Positions 42,751-51,445 of a stretch of 64,000 nt of DNA are shown here, piece by piece. The translations under genes and the position numbers were made by a program. The stretch is from the NCBI GenBank assembly GCA_029262795.1, contig JAJCYT010000012.1, positions 124,001 to 188,000 on the forward strand. The letters run 5' to 3'. The DNA is from Candidatus Fraserbacteria bacterium. GTDB taxonomy: Bacteria; Bipolaricaulota; Bipolaricaulia; RBG-16-55-9; JAJCYT01. Positions within the stretch are counted from its first letter, which is position 1. Every line of letters starts with the position of its first letter. The notes below the pieces were generated by a model. The model was not told the origin of the DNA, made no database searches, and saw only the letters and a program-made list of their open reading frames with translations.

Positions 42751-43128
42751 ATGGTTAGCAAAAATGTTTTCTCCCTATTTAAATATGTCAAAACACTCCT
42801 GAGTCGTATATTCAATGCCAGTATCAAAAATTTACAAAACGCTCCCATGATTATTCGCTGGTCTTGGTACGACTGGGTTATTTTGGCAGGATTTATTGTG
42901 ATAGGGCCAATATCCCTTCTTCTGGTTCCTATTTGGATTGGCATGAAGCTGTCCATCGGAGAAGATTTAAGGGATCTGTTTAATACGGAAAAAGCGTTCC
43001 ATTACTACAGTCAAGAAGTGAATCGTTTGAGATATCAGGTTAGTGTGCTGAAAAAATTAAAATCTGTCACCGATGCAAAACCAACCCCCAAGTCCACCGA
43101 ATCCGACGACAAGTCAATTTACAACTGA
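42751..43128 (+). CDS. Membrane protein of unknown function with charged tail
   Basis: The product is 125 residues with one strongly hydrophobic segment (VILAGFIVIGPISLLLVPIWIGM, about 43-65) and a charged C-terminal part with a short coiled-coil-like stretch (FHYYSQEVNRLRYQVSVLKKLK). No family recognised. The start at 42751 lies 16 bases after GGAGAG; a five-codon ORF with better spacing begins at 42740 and overlaps it. A strong terminator follows. Confidence 0.65.
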   Translation: MVSKNVFSLFKYVKTLLSRIFNASIKNLQNAPMIIRWSWYDWVILAGFIVIGPISLLLVPIWIGMKLSIGEDLRDLFNTEKAFHYYSQEVNRLRYQVSVLKKLKSVTDAKPTPKSTESDDKSIYN

Positions 43129-43142
43129 AACTTCAAATTAAA

Positions 43143-43174
43143 AAACCCCTGAATGATTTCTCATCCAGGGGTTT
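43143..43174 (+). terminator. Rho-independent terminator
   Basis: AAACCCCTG with ATGA (43143-43156) pairs with TCAT and CAGGGGTTT (43161-43174), 13 pairs with one mismatch around TTTC. The 3' arm ends in TTT. It lies 15 bases after the stop of the small membrane protein gene. Confidence 0.85.
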
Positions 43175-43225
43175 ACCTTAAGCAGGGGTCATACAAAGCT
43201 TGTCTAGCAGAACGAACAGCCTTCC

Positions 43226-43441
43226 CTAAGCCTTCTGTAACGCTCTTTTCTCTCGGGTCAATTTCTTATAAATACCTCTTAGCCGACGTTGAAGCTGGGC
43301 CAAAGACATTTGCTCAAAGTCTTTTTCAAGCTGGGCAAATGTGGGCAACACCCAATCCCACTTTTTATGGCCGCCTTCTTCCCAGATGCCGGCAATGTGC
43401 GACATACTCGTCTGCAACAGTCTCAGTTTCTCTTGACTCAT
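43226..43441 (-). CDS. Small protein of unknown function, helical and basic
   Basis: The product is 71 residues, Lys/Arg/Leu/Glu-rich and helical (FEQMSLAQLQRRLRGIYKKLTREKRALQ). No family is recognised. It may start at 43441 or at the Met 8 codons upstream (43465). A GAAGGGAG ribosome-binding site supports the former. Its basic C terminus could contact nucleic acid or a partner protein. Confidence 0.5.
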   Translation of the reverse strand: MSQEKLRLLQTSMSHIAGIWEEGGHKKWDWVLPTFAQLEKDFEQMSLAQLQRRLRGIYKKLTREKRALQKA

Positions 43442-43588
43442 ATCAGCAGCGCTCCCTTCGCACAAGCACTCTCATCATTTGAATCTATTGTTTCAAAAAC
43501 CTTGATGGAGAAACGTGATTGGGGTTACACCAACAAATACTTATTGAGCGGGACTGCTGCGACCTATAGGCTGGACACTTGGGAATTT

Positions 43589-43861
43589 TTAGGAAAGAAG
43601 TGCTTCGAGACGGTCTTTGGCCTCTTGTGGCTGGGAAAATTCGGCTTTCAGTTTATCTTCAAGCTGTTTGATAGGAACCCCGCTCTGGCGTAATGCTCTG
43701 GCGCGATGCAGCACCTCGAGCGCTTCAGGCTTAAACACAAACGGCTGCCCAGGTTCACTGATGCACAACGATTGCATCAAAGGCTTCATCGCCCAAATCA
43801 AACGCCAGGTGCGCCAGGTGCTTTGTTCTAAACAAACAGACAAGTCGGTAATATTGAACAT
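43589..43861 (-). CDS. Small DNA-binding-like protein, possible MerR-type
   Basis: The product is 90 residues. The segment FKPEALEVLHRARALRQSGVPIKQLEDKL resembles the second half of a MerR-type winged helix (only short motifs are quoted: ALRQSGVPI). The N-terminal part is not diagnostic. The gene lies 148 bases before the start of the small basic protein on the same strand. A regulator role is an inference. Confidence 0.5.
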   Translation of the reverse strand: MFNITDLSVCLEQSTWRTWRLIWAMKPLMQSLCISEPGQPFVFKPEALEVLHRARALRQSGVPIKQLEDKLKAEFSQPQEAKDRLEALLS

Positions 43862-43982
43862 ATCTCTCACAATTTAAGCCATCGTTGCAGGTGGCAACAT
43901 CCCACCTGCCTCATCTCTATTGGACATTGTGCCTAGCGCTACACATTTATAGTCAAATCCCATTAAACTAATTCAACCCTTC

Positions 43983-44019
43983 AATCCCCCAACCCCCTTG
44001 ATCTCAATGGGGCACGATT
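43983..44019 (+). repeat. Dispersed hairpin repeat, copy 2
   Basis: CCCCC (43986-43990), AACCCCCTT (43991-43999) and AATGGGG (44006-44012) followed by CACGATT match the third copy (56672-56708) except for a mutated stem. The orientation is opposite to copies 1 and 3. It lies in the leader of the LhgO gene, so the frame reading from 43998 into it is not coding. Confidence 0.6.
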
Positions 44020-44075
44020 GGTTTCTGGGAATGGTTTTTTTAGATCAAGTGATATGCTATTTGGAAGGTTGTTTG

Positions 44076-45278
44076 ATGATGATAAAGACTGATGTGGTGA
44101 TCATTGGGGCAGGTATTGTTGGCCTGTCAACGGCCATGCAATTAAAACAGGCTTTACCGCATAAAAAAATCATGGTGATTGACAAGGAAACAAAGGTTGC
44201 TCCACATCAAAGCAGCCACAACAGCAACGTCATTCACTCAGGCATCTATTATCGGCCAGGCAGTTTCCGCGCAGACTTCTGCCGCACAGGCTGCCAGTCG
44301 ATGGCGCAATTTTGCAAAACCCACGACTTGCCCCACGATATTTGCGGAAAAATCATCATTGCCACCCAGCAAGAGGAATTGCCACGACTCGAAAGCCTGT
44401 ATCAACGCGGGCTACAAAACAAACTCGAAATAGAAAAAATAAATGCAGCACAGGTCAACGAGATTGAACCTCATGTAAAATCTCTGGGCGGCATCAGAAT
44501 TGCCTCAACAGGTATCACCAATTATGAGTTGGTCAGTCAAAAATATGCAGAGATTTTTGAGCAGCAAGAGGGGCATATTCAACTGGGTGCACCACTCCAA
44601 AACGTCAACATCAGAAACAACGATCTCATTCTCACAACATCGCAGGCTGAAATCCAAACGTCATTTGCCATTAACTGCGCCGGTCTCCACAGCGATCGAA
44701 TTGCCCGGCTCTGGAACCTGAATCCACCATTAAAAATTGTTCCCTTTCGCGGCGAATATTATGAATTAATTCCCGAACGCCGCGGCTTAGTCAACCACAT
44801 CATCTACCCACTACCCAACCCGAAATTCCCGTTTCTGGGCGTGCATTTCACCCGCAGTGTGGATGGCAGCATCCACGTTGGCCCCAACGCCGTGTTGAGC
44901 TACAAGCGCGAAGGTTATCGCAAAACGGATTTTGATCTCAAAGATTTTGTTGAAGCCATCAGCTATCGAGGGTTTAGAAAACTCGCGCTTTCCAACATGG
45001 AAGAAGGAATCAACGAATTGATCCGATCCTGGAGCAAAAAAGCATTTTTGAAAAACATTCAACAATTGATTCCAGAAGTACGAAAAGAGGATATTGTGCT
45101 TGCCGGCTCAGGGGTTCGGGCTATGGCACTGGCACCGGATGGCAGCATCATTGATGATTTTTTGTTTGAAGATGGCCCTCATTCGCTTCATGTGCTCAAT
45201 GCACCATCGCCTGCTGCAACCAGTTCTTTAGAAATTGGCGCAGCCATTACCAAACGATTGCTGCCACGATTGCAATAA
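44076..45278 (+). CDS. lhgO: L-2-hydroxyglutarate oxidase
   Basis: This FAD-dependent oxidase/dehydrogenase has 400 residues. It starts with the Rossmann motif VVIIGAGIVGLSTAMQL, followed by HNSNVIHSGIYYRPGS, which is characteristic of LhgO. Further marks are INCAGLHSDRIARLW, VPFRGEYYEL and VGPNAVLSYKREGY. It oxidises L-2-hydroxyglutarate to 2-oxoglutarate, feeding electrons to quinone or O2. GGAAGG precedes the ATG at 44076; the frame from 43998 is excluded by the repeat. It lies upstream of glk, apparently as a separate unit. Confidence 0.93.
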   Translation: MMIKTDVVIIGAGIVGLSTAMQLKQALPHKKIMVIDKETKVAPHQSSHNSNVIHSGIYYRPGSFRADFCRTGCQSMAQFCKTHDLPHDICGKIIIATQQEELPRLESLYQRGLQNKLEIEKINAAQVNEIEPHVKSLGGIRIASTGITNYELVSQKYAEIFEQQEGHIQLGAPLQNVNIRNNDLILTTSQAEIQTSFAINCAGLHSDRIARLWNLNPPLKIVPFRGEYYELIPERRGLVNHIIYPLPNPKFPFLGVHFTRSVDGSIHVGPNAVLSYKREGYRKTDFDLKDFVEAISYRGFRKLALSNMEEGINELIRSWSKKAFLKNIQQLIPEVRKEDIVLAGSGVRAMALAPDGSIIDDFLFEDGPHSLHVLNAPSPAATSSLEIGAAITKRLLPRLQ

Positions 45279-45335
45279 CGGATACAGGCTGATTTAATGA
45301 TTTGCTGAAATGATTGCCTTAAGAATGGATAAACC

Positions 45336-46349
45336 ATGACCCAATTGCTCGCAGGCGACATTGGCGGCACCAAAACGCATTTGGCGCTGATTTCCCCTGA
45401 GCAAGGGGCCAGAACGCCCATTGCTGAAAAAAAGTTTGCCAGCGATAATTACGACAATCTGGAAACAATTATTCAGACCTTTTTAGAGACAACTGACCAC
45501 GACATTCAAAGCGCCTGCTTTGGCATTGCTGGGCCCATTTTTCAAGGCAAGGCAGAGGTGACCAATCTTAATTGGCATGTTGATTCAAAAGCGTTACAAG
45601 CAAAATTTGGCTTGAACCATGTTGCTTTTCTCAATGATTTGGAATCTGTGGCCAACGCCATTCCCTTCTTAGGTTCCAATGATTTATTGACCCTGAATCA
45701 AGGCCAACCCGATCCCACAGGCCACATCGCGGTCATCGCTCCAGGCACCGGCCTGGGTGAAGCTTTTCTTACTTGGAATGGCAAACGATATGTGCCTCAC
45801 GCCTGCGAAGGTGGTCACACCAGCTTCTCACCCAACAACGATTTAGAGGTTGGCTTGTTGCAATATCTTTATCAACACCAAGGCCATCATCATGTCAGCT
45901 TTGAACGCGTCTGTTCAGGTGAGTACGGGATTCCAAATATTTATGAATATCTGCATTATCTGGGATTGATCAAACCTTCTCCTGATGTTGCAGAAAAGCT
46001 GATTGATGCTGAAGACCCCACCCCCATTATTGTTCAGGCAGCCCTGGACGAAAATCAACGATGCCCCCTGAGTGAAAAAACGATGGAAATGTTTGTGTCT
46101 ATTTTAGGCGCCGCTGCAGGCAATATGGTGATGAGTTATCTGTCCACTGGCGGCGTTTATCTAGGTGGGGGCATTCCTCCCAGAATTATTCCCTTTTTGG
46201 AAAATGGCACATTTATGAAAGCGTTTAAAAACAAAGGGCGTTTTTCCGAACTCAACTCCAAAGTGCCAGTCCACATCATCATCAATCCCAATGTCGGGTT
46301 ATTGGGAGCATCTTTATTTGGGCTCAACCGATTCGCCAATGAAAAGTAA
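45336..46349 (+). CDS. glk: Glucokinase
   Basis: The product is 337 residues, the length of the bacterial Glk family. It phosphorylates glucose with ATP. Landmarks: phosphate motif LAGDIGGTKTHLAL, FLNDLESVANAI, APGTGLGEAFL, ERVCSGEYGIPNIYEYL and GGVYLGGGIPPRI. Gaps of 57 bases separate it from lhgO and the EamA gene is convergent. It could supply glucose-6-phosphate to the sugar transferase nearby, an inference only. Confidence 0.95.
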   Translation: MTQLLAGDIGGTKTHLALISPEQGARTPIAEKKFASDNYDNLETIIQTFLETTDHDIQSACFGIAGPIFQGKAEVTNLNWHVDSKALQAKFGLNHVAFLNDLESVANAIPFLGSNDLLTLNQGQPDPTGHIAVIAPGTGLGEAFLTWNGKRYVPHACEGGHTSFSPNNDLEVGLLQYLYQHQGHHHVSFERVCSGEYGIPNIYEYLHYLGLIKPSPDVAEKLIDAEDPTPIIVQAALDENQRCPLSEKTMEMFVSILGAAAGNMVMSYLSTGGVYLGGGIPPRIIPFLENGTFMKAFKNKGRFSELNSKVPVHIIINPNVGLLGASLFGLNRFANEK

Positions 46350-46351
46350 AT

Positions 46352-47245
46352 TCAACTCGGTTTAAGCGTTGTCTTTTTAGGTTTGGGTGTGTAAATACTC
46401 AATAACAAGCCAACAACAATGGCAACCCCACCCACCACAATCTGCCAGGTGAGTGTTTCGTTCAACACCACCATGCCTAATATCACCGCAACAAAAGTGC
46501 TGATCAAGGGGGTTAATTGTGTCTTAAACACATCCATTCGCTGAATCAACCAGAACATCAGTACAAATGCCAGTGCCGATCCAATGAACGCTAGATACAA
46601 TAATGAAAACAAAGCTGTTGGCGTCCATTCAAACTGAAATGGATTGCCTTCCAGGGACACCGCCAAAATCGTCAAAGGTATCACCCCAATGGCAGTTTGT
46701 GCGGTGGTTAAGATCAACGGATCAAAATGCTGGCCCTTGCGCTTGATGAGCACGGTTGAGAGTGCAGAACCGATGGTTGCCAATAGGATGGCACCACTGC
46801 CTAAAACGGCCATCCAATGATTAATCTGCAATTGCTGCATGAAAAGAACACCCACGCCAATCATGCCACATCCGATCCCCAGCAGTTTCAACCAAGTGAT
46901 ACGTTCATTGGGCAGCATAAAGTTTGCAAATATTAAAGTGAACAAAGGCAGGGCCGTGTAGAGGGTGGCAATTAAACCGGCAGAAATATAATTCCCTCCC
47001 CAAAACACCAAACTGTAATTCAGGGTGATCGTGAGCAACCCGGTGATCAACAGCAACTTCCAGTCACTGCGTGTGTTTGGCAAAGATAAACGGCGAAATT
47101 TCAACAACCCTGCCAAAGGCAGCAGTGCCAGTCCAAACCGTAGTGCAGCAAAACTGAACGGTGGCAGATCCTGCAATCCAATTTTGATAAACAGCCAGGT
47201 TGATCCCCAAATAAAGCCCACCAACAACCAAACGAAATACACCAT
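46352..47245 (-). CDS. EamA/DMT-superfamily transporter
   Basis: This inner-membrane protein of 297 residues has ten predicted membrane spans in two EamA repeats. The first repeat starts with WLLVGFIWGSTWLFIKIGL, and a second GSALSTVLIKRKG-like loop separates the halves. Members export amino acids, nucleosides or sugars; the substrate is unknown. The C-terminal KPKKTTLKPS tail is basic. The gene is convergent with glk (2 bases apart). Confidence 0.92.
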   Translation of the reverse strand: MVYFVWLLVGFIWGSTWLFIKIGLQDLPPFSFAALRFGLALLPLAGLLKFRRLSLPNTRSDWKLLLITGLLTITLNYSLVFWGGNYISAGLIATLYTALPLFTLIFANFMLPNERITWLKLLGIGCGMIGVGVLFMQQLQINHWMAVLGSGAILLATIGSALSTVLIKRKGQHFDPLILTTAQTAIGVIPLTILAVSLEGNPFQFEWTPTALFSLLYLAFIGSALAFVLMFWLIQRMDVFKTQLTPLISTFVAVILGMVVLNETLTWQIVVGGVAIVVGLLLSIYTPKPKKTTLKPS

Positions 47246-47627
47246 CCACGGCCTCCCTTAACCCTGCTCAAGTCATGTTGAGAATAAGATTGTTAACCAG
47301 ATGGATTTAGCGTAAATGAAAGGAAGACAAGTTGCTGGCCATTAACGGCCGTCAACTTAAAAAGAAGCTCTTAATTTTCAATTGAAAGAAAAAAATTCGA
47401 AGTTATAAATCAATTCAGTTCCATAGCGCCTGGCCAAGCAACACCAGGAAGTCTACACCTTTTTGAAATTAATAAAAAAACATTGCAAATCCATCGAAAG
47501 CTCTGGTAAAATATCCATGGCATATTCCACTTCCCAAACATTCTATAGTCTTGGCAAAAATAAAGTTTTTATTTATTTGGCTAACTTGCTGTTTGCCATT
47601 TCAACTTCTTTTTTAAAGGAGCGCAAC
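47246..47627. other. Leader/intergenic region upstream of the sugar transferase cassette
   Basis: This gap of 382 bases holds no gene. A reading frame continues from 47463 in phase with the transferase, but it has no ribosome-binding site and lies across the promoter at 47483-47512. The leader after the promoter is about 109 bases. A small CCTGG/CCAGG repeat occurs at about 47430-47450. No riboswitch could be recognised. Confidence 0.6.
47483..47512 (+). promoter_or_regulatory. Sigma70-type promoter of the GT4 cassette
   Basis: TTGCAA (47483-47488) and TAAAAT (47507-47512) are separated by 18 bases, close to consensus. A start near 47519 would give a leader of about 109 bases before the transferase ATG. 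Confidence 0.6.
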
Positions 47628-49145
47628 ATGTATATTGCGTTGCTCAACCCCCAAGGGAATTTTGACCCCAAAGACAGCTATCTTACCCAACATCCAGATT
47701 TTGGTGGTCAGTTGGTTTATGTCAAAGAAATTGCCCTGGCTCTGGGAGAGTTAGGGCACACCGTCGATATTTTGACCCGCCAAATCATTGATCCAGATTG
47801 GCCTGAATTTGAAGCGGACCAAGACACTTATCCAGGCCATCCACATATAAAGATTGTTCGAATCCCCTGTGGTCCAAAAACATTTCTTGCCAAGGAACAC
47901 CTTTGGCCATATCTGGGCACGGACTGGCTCAACGGTATTTTAGATTTTTACGAATCTCAAGGCAGGTTGCCCGATATTTTCAGCGCCCATTATGCAGATG
48001 GTGGACTTGTTGGGGGGCTGCTTCAGGCCAAAACAGGAATTCCATTCACATTTACTGCCCACTCTTTGGGCGCACAAAAAATGGACAAGCTTGGTGTCAA
48101 CAAGGACAACTTCATAACCATTGATGAAAAATTTCTGTTTCGACGCCGCATCATAGCCGAACGCCTTTCGATGAATCATTCGGCCAGCATCATCACCAGC
48201 ACCCACCAGGAACAGTTGGAACAATACACCCACCATGCTTATGCAGGCAGCGTGGATGTTCAAGGCCAGGATGCCCATCGACTTTTTGTCGTGCCGCCAG
48301 GAGCCAATCGGGTTGTGTTTTCACCAGATGCAAATGAACTGGACAACGACATACAAGCCCGAATTAAACACGCATTAAAGCGGGATGTTGCTGAAGACCG
48401 ACAACATTTGCCCTTGGTCTTTTGCTCCAGCCGACTCGATCCGAAAAAAAATGTCACTGGATTGGCGCAGGCATTTCTTGAAAGCTCCGAACTTCAAACC
48501 AAGGCCAACCTTGCCATCGTTGTTCGAGGATTGGACAACCCACTTCAGGAGCGCGCTCAACTGAACGATCAAGAACGCACCATTCTTGATGAGATTGCAG
48601 CGCTGATCGACCAACATCAGCTTTGGCACACGGTCACCTCTTTCCCACTCAACAGCCAAGCGGAACTGGCCGCCGCATATCGCTATGGGGCTTCAACCCA
48701 ATCTGTGTTTGCCTTGACCGCGCTCTACGAACCTTTTGGACTTGCACCACTTGAAGCCATTAGCTGCGGGCTGCCCGCAGTCGTCACGAAAAATGGCGGC
48801 CCAATGGAAAGCCTGTTTGATGCTGAAACTGGCAAAGAATACGGCGTGTTGGTTGATCCTGCAGATCCGGCGGATATTGCCAGAGGGCTGCTTAAAATAA
48901 TCCAAGACGAAAAAACTTGGAAACATTACCAACAGGCAGGCATGGAGCGAGTCATTTCACGATACACCTGGAACAGCACGGTCAAAGGGTATTTGAACGT
49001 TTTTGAGTATGCATTGCAACACAAATCTGATGATCAATCTTTACTTCCTATTCCAGAATATTTTTGGTCACCCTCTTCAGAAACGGATATTGATCCAGAT
49101 GTGCTGAAAAAATTTTATTTAAACAAAACTGCACAGCTCCCATAA
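47628..49145 (+). CDS. GT4 glycosyltransferase, sucrose-phosphate synthase-like
   Basis: The product is 505 residues with the two Rossmann domains of GT-B enzymes. The N terminus carries the SPS-like HPDFGGQLVYVKEIALALGELGH motif (quoted in part: FGGQLVYVKEIALALGELGH). FCSSRLDPKKNV and ALYEPFGLAPLEAISCGLP supply the nucleotide-sugar-binding E-x7-E motif. A hexose is probably moved from a nucleotide sugar to a phosphorylated acceptor. True sucrose-phosphate synthesis is possible, but the family is broad. AAAGGAG precedes the ATG. It is first in a three-gene cassette with a kinase and an ATP-grasp enzyme. Confidence 0.9.
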   Translation: MYIALLNPQGNFDPKDSYLTQHPDFGGQLVYVKEIALALGELGHTVDILTRQIIDPDWPEFEADQDTYPGHPHIKIVRIPCGPKTFLAKEHLWPYLGTDWLNGILDFYESQGRLPDIFSAHYADGGLVGGLLQAKTGIPFTFTAHSLGAQKMDKLGVNKDNFITIDEKFLFRRRIIAERLSMNHSASIITSTHQEQLEQYTHHAYAGSVDVQGQDAHRLFVVPPGANRVVFSPDANELDNDIQARIKHALKRDVAEDRQHLPLVFCSSRLDPKKNVTGLAQAFLESSELQTKANLAIVVRGLDNPLQERAQLNDQERTILDEIAALIDQHQLWHTVTSFPLNSQAELAAAYRYGASTQSVFALTALYEPFGLAPLEAISCGLPAVVTKNGGPMESLFDAETGKEYGVLVDPADPADIARGLLKIIQDEKTWKHYQQAGMERVISRYTWNSTVKGYLNVFEYALQHKSDDQSLLPIPEYFWSPSSETDIDPDVLKKFYLNKTAQLP

Positions 49146-49157
49146 AAGGATGTTGAC

Positions 49158-49799
49158 ATGATTGGTGACAAATTATTAATTGAGCCATACCATACTGAAC
49201 GCGCTGGCGACATCTGCAAATTGTTGCAGGGTAAATCCTTAGAAAAATTCACAATCAGCGTGGCGGGAGAAAGTGGTTCTGGAAAATCGGAAACCGCATC
49301 TGAAATTGCAAAGCTGTTGATTGAGCAAGGCATTCCTGCCGATGTGCTGCAACAAGACGACTACTTTGTATTTCCGCCTAAAACCAATCACAGGATGAGG
49401 CAAAACAACATCGAACAGGTGGGCCCTTACGAAGTGAAGCTGGATTTGCTCGACAGCAACCTGCGATCCTTCAAACGCAATGAAAGCCCGATCTACAAGC
49501 CTTTGGTCATCTATAACGAAGACCGCATCACCAGGGAGGAAATGGACGTTAGCCAACTACAAGTGCTGATTGCCGAGGGCACTTATACCTCATTGCTCGA
49601 GTTCGTGGACTTTCGCGTGTTTATCGACCGAGACTATCACGAAACCCTGGAAGCCCGAAAGAAACGTGCCAGAGATAAGTTTGACCCATTCATCCAAGAC
49701 GTGTTGGAACGAGAACATCAAATTATTTCCAAACACAAACAACGGGCCAATGTGATTATCAACAAGGACTTTAGTCAAATTGAGATACGTTCGCTGTAA
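49158..49799 (+). CDS. P-loop kinase, uridine kinase/phosphoribulokinase-like
   Basis: The product is 213 residues. A Walker A motif GESGSGKSET stands near residue 36, with a DDYFVFPPK loop reminiscent of the substrate site in uridine kinases (QDDYF). The Walker B-like strand is LQVLIAEGTY. The C-terminal IISKHKQRANVIINKD tail is typical of uridine kinase-like folds. The substrate is not determined. It begins 12 bases after the transferase stop and so probably belongs to one operon; phosphorylation of a sugar or the acceptor used by the transferase is an inference. Confidence 0.88.
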   Translation: MIGDKLLIEPYHTERAGDICKLLQGKSLEKFTISVAGESGSGKSETASEIAKLLIEQGIPADVLQQDDYFVFPPKTNHRMRQNNIEQVGPYEVKLDLLDSNLRSFKRNESPIYKPLVIYNEDRITREEMDVSQLQVLIAEGTYTSLLEFVDFRVFIDRDYHETLEARKKRARDKFDPFIQDVLEREHQIISKHKQRANVIINKDFSQIEIRSL

Positions 49800-49893
49800 C
49801 GGCTTTGGCTCAAAATATGCTATGATGATCTGAGCAAAAATCAATTGTTCAAGTTTCTGTTTCTAATTGCGCGAAGAACATCTGGGTGGTTTG

Positions 49894-51423
49894 ATGATGG
49901 AAAAATATCCGCTGCCAGGAACCAGGGAAGAAATTCAACAGTTCACCTGGTTGCAACAAAAGTTGACTCGACTGTTTGAAGAGGTATTTCCCGATCCACA
50001 ACAACCTCGTACGATTGTGGTCATTCCAAGCCTCACCTTAGATAAAGATGTGTTGTCAAGAATTACAGGGCTGCAACATTATGAAGAGCGAATGTTGTTT
50101 GCACTCATGTTGCTGCGCATGCCGCGCACCCAGTTAATTTACATCACAAGCCAACCTATCCATCCTTCGATCATAGATTATTATCTGCATTTGCTCCCAG
50201 GGGTTCCGAGTATTCATGCCGCAAGACGACTCAAACTGTTCAGTTGCCATGACGCATCTCACACCCCTTTGACCCAGAAAATTCTGGAACGCCCTCGCCT
50301 GCTCAGTCGAATTCAAGACAATTTGGGCAACCCTCAAGATGCTCACATGACCTGTTTTACCGTAACACCCTTAGAGCGTACTTTGGCTGTGACACTGGGC
50401 ATTCCCATATACGGCTGTGATCCTGACCTGGCTTACCACGGGAGCAAAAGCGGTGGCCGACGTATATTTCGCGAGGCTGGGGTTCAAATTCCTGAAGGGT
50501 TTGAAGGGCTCAAAAATGAACGTGATATTGTAGAAGGGCTTTCTGATCTAAAGCTCAAAAACCCAAAGCTCAAGCAAGCCGTGGTCAAGCTGGATGAAGG
50601 ATTTTCTGGCGAAGGCAATGCCGTGTTTAAATACAACGGTTGTCCAACTGAAGGCAATCTTAACGCCTGGGTAAACAAAGAACTGTCCTCACGTCTTGCT
50701 TTTGAAGCCAAAGGTGAAACCTGGGAAACTTTTTCACACAAATTTTCTGAAATGGGCGGCATTGTGGAATCGTTTGTGGAGGGGGAACATATTCGCTCAC
50801 CTTCGATGCAGGGAAGAATTGATCCTTTAGGAAATATTGAAATTGTCTCGACCCACGACCAAGTGTTAGGCGGCCCCTCCGGCCAGGTGTTTTTAGGGTG
50901 TACCTTTCCAGCCCACGGCGCTTATCGGCTTGAAATTCAAGAGGCAGGACAACGCGTGGGCAGTGTTTTACAAAAACAGCAAATTCTGGGGCGATACGGG
51001 GTGGATTTCATTTCCGTAAAAGAAGGCGAGCAATGGGCACATTACGCCATCGAAATCAACATTCGAAAAGGGGGAACCACTCACCCTTACTTGATGTTAC
51101 AGTTTCTTACAGACGGCTATTACGATACCAAAGCTGGCTTATACAAAACCCCATCTGATCAAACCCGTTACTATTATGCTTCGGACAACCTTCAGAAAGA
51201 TATTTATAAAGGGCTCACCCCTAAAGATCTGATAGATATCGTGGTCTACCACAACCTGCACTTTCACAGCGCATTACAAAAAGGCGTGATGTTCCACTTG
51301 ATTGGCGCACTTTCAGAATATGGAAAACTTGGCATCATGTGCATTTCTGATACGCCAGGAAAGGCACAGGCGCTCTATGAAGAAACCATTTCTGTACTCG
51401 ATGCTGAAGCGGGTCACGTTTAA
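49894..51423 (+). CDS. ATP-grasp protein, PGM1-related carboxylate-amine ligase type
   Basis: The product is 509 residues from the ATG at 49894 (a second Met follows). The N-terminal part (VVIPSLTLD, then EERMLFALMLLRMP) and the ATP-grasp core (AVVKLDEGFSGEGN, then GGIVESFVEGEHIRSPSMQGRI and YAIEINIRKGGTTHP) are like the PGM1 peptide-ligase-related family. Such enzymes couple a carboxylate to an amine using ATP; the carboxyl and amine substrates are unknown. The last region resembles the PGM1 C-terminal domain. It follows the kinase by 94 bases and completes the cassette. Confidence 0.82.
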   Translation: MMEKYPLPGTREEIQQFTWLQQKLTRLFEEVFPDPQQPRTIVVIPSLTLDKDVLSRITGLQHYEERMLFALMLLRMPRTQLIYITSQPIHPSIIDYYLHLLPGVPSIHAARRLKLFSCHDASHTPLTQKILERPRLLSRIQDNLGNPQDAHMTCFTVTPLERTLAVTLGIPIYGCDPDLAYHGSKSGGRRIFREAGVQIPEGFEGLKNERDIVEGLSDLKLKNPKLKQAVVKLDEGFSGEGNAVFKYNGCPTEGNLNAWVNKELSSRLAFEAKGETWETFSHKFSEMGGIVESFVEGEHIRSPSMQGRIDPLGNIEIVSTHDQVLGGPSGQVFLGCTFPAHGAYRLEIQEAGQRVGSVLQKQQILGRYGVDFISVKEGEQWAHYAIEINIRKGGTTHPYLMLQFLTDGYYDTKAGLYKTPSDQTRYYYASDNLQKDIYKGLTPKDLIDIVVYHNLHFHSALQKGVMFHLIGALSEYGKLGIMCISDTPGKAQALYEETISVLDAEAGHV

Positions 51424-51445
51424 CTGTTTTTGTTTCAAGAATTTA

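Noticed and set aside
47463..47627. N-terminal extension of the GT4 frame
   Set aside because: The promoter lies inside the extension and no ribosome-binding site supports it, whereas AAAGGAG precedes the ATG at 47628, where family homology begins.
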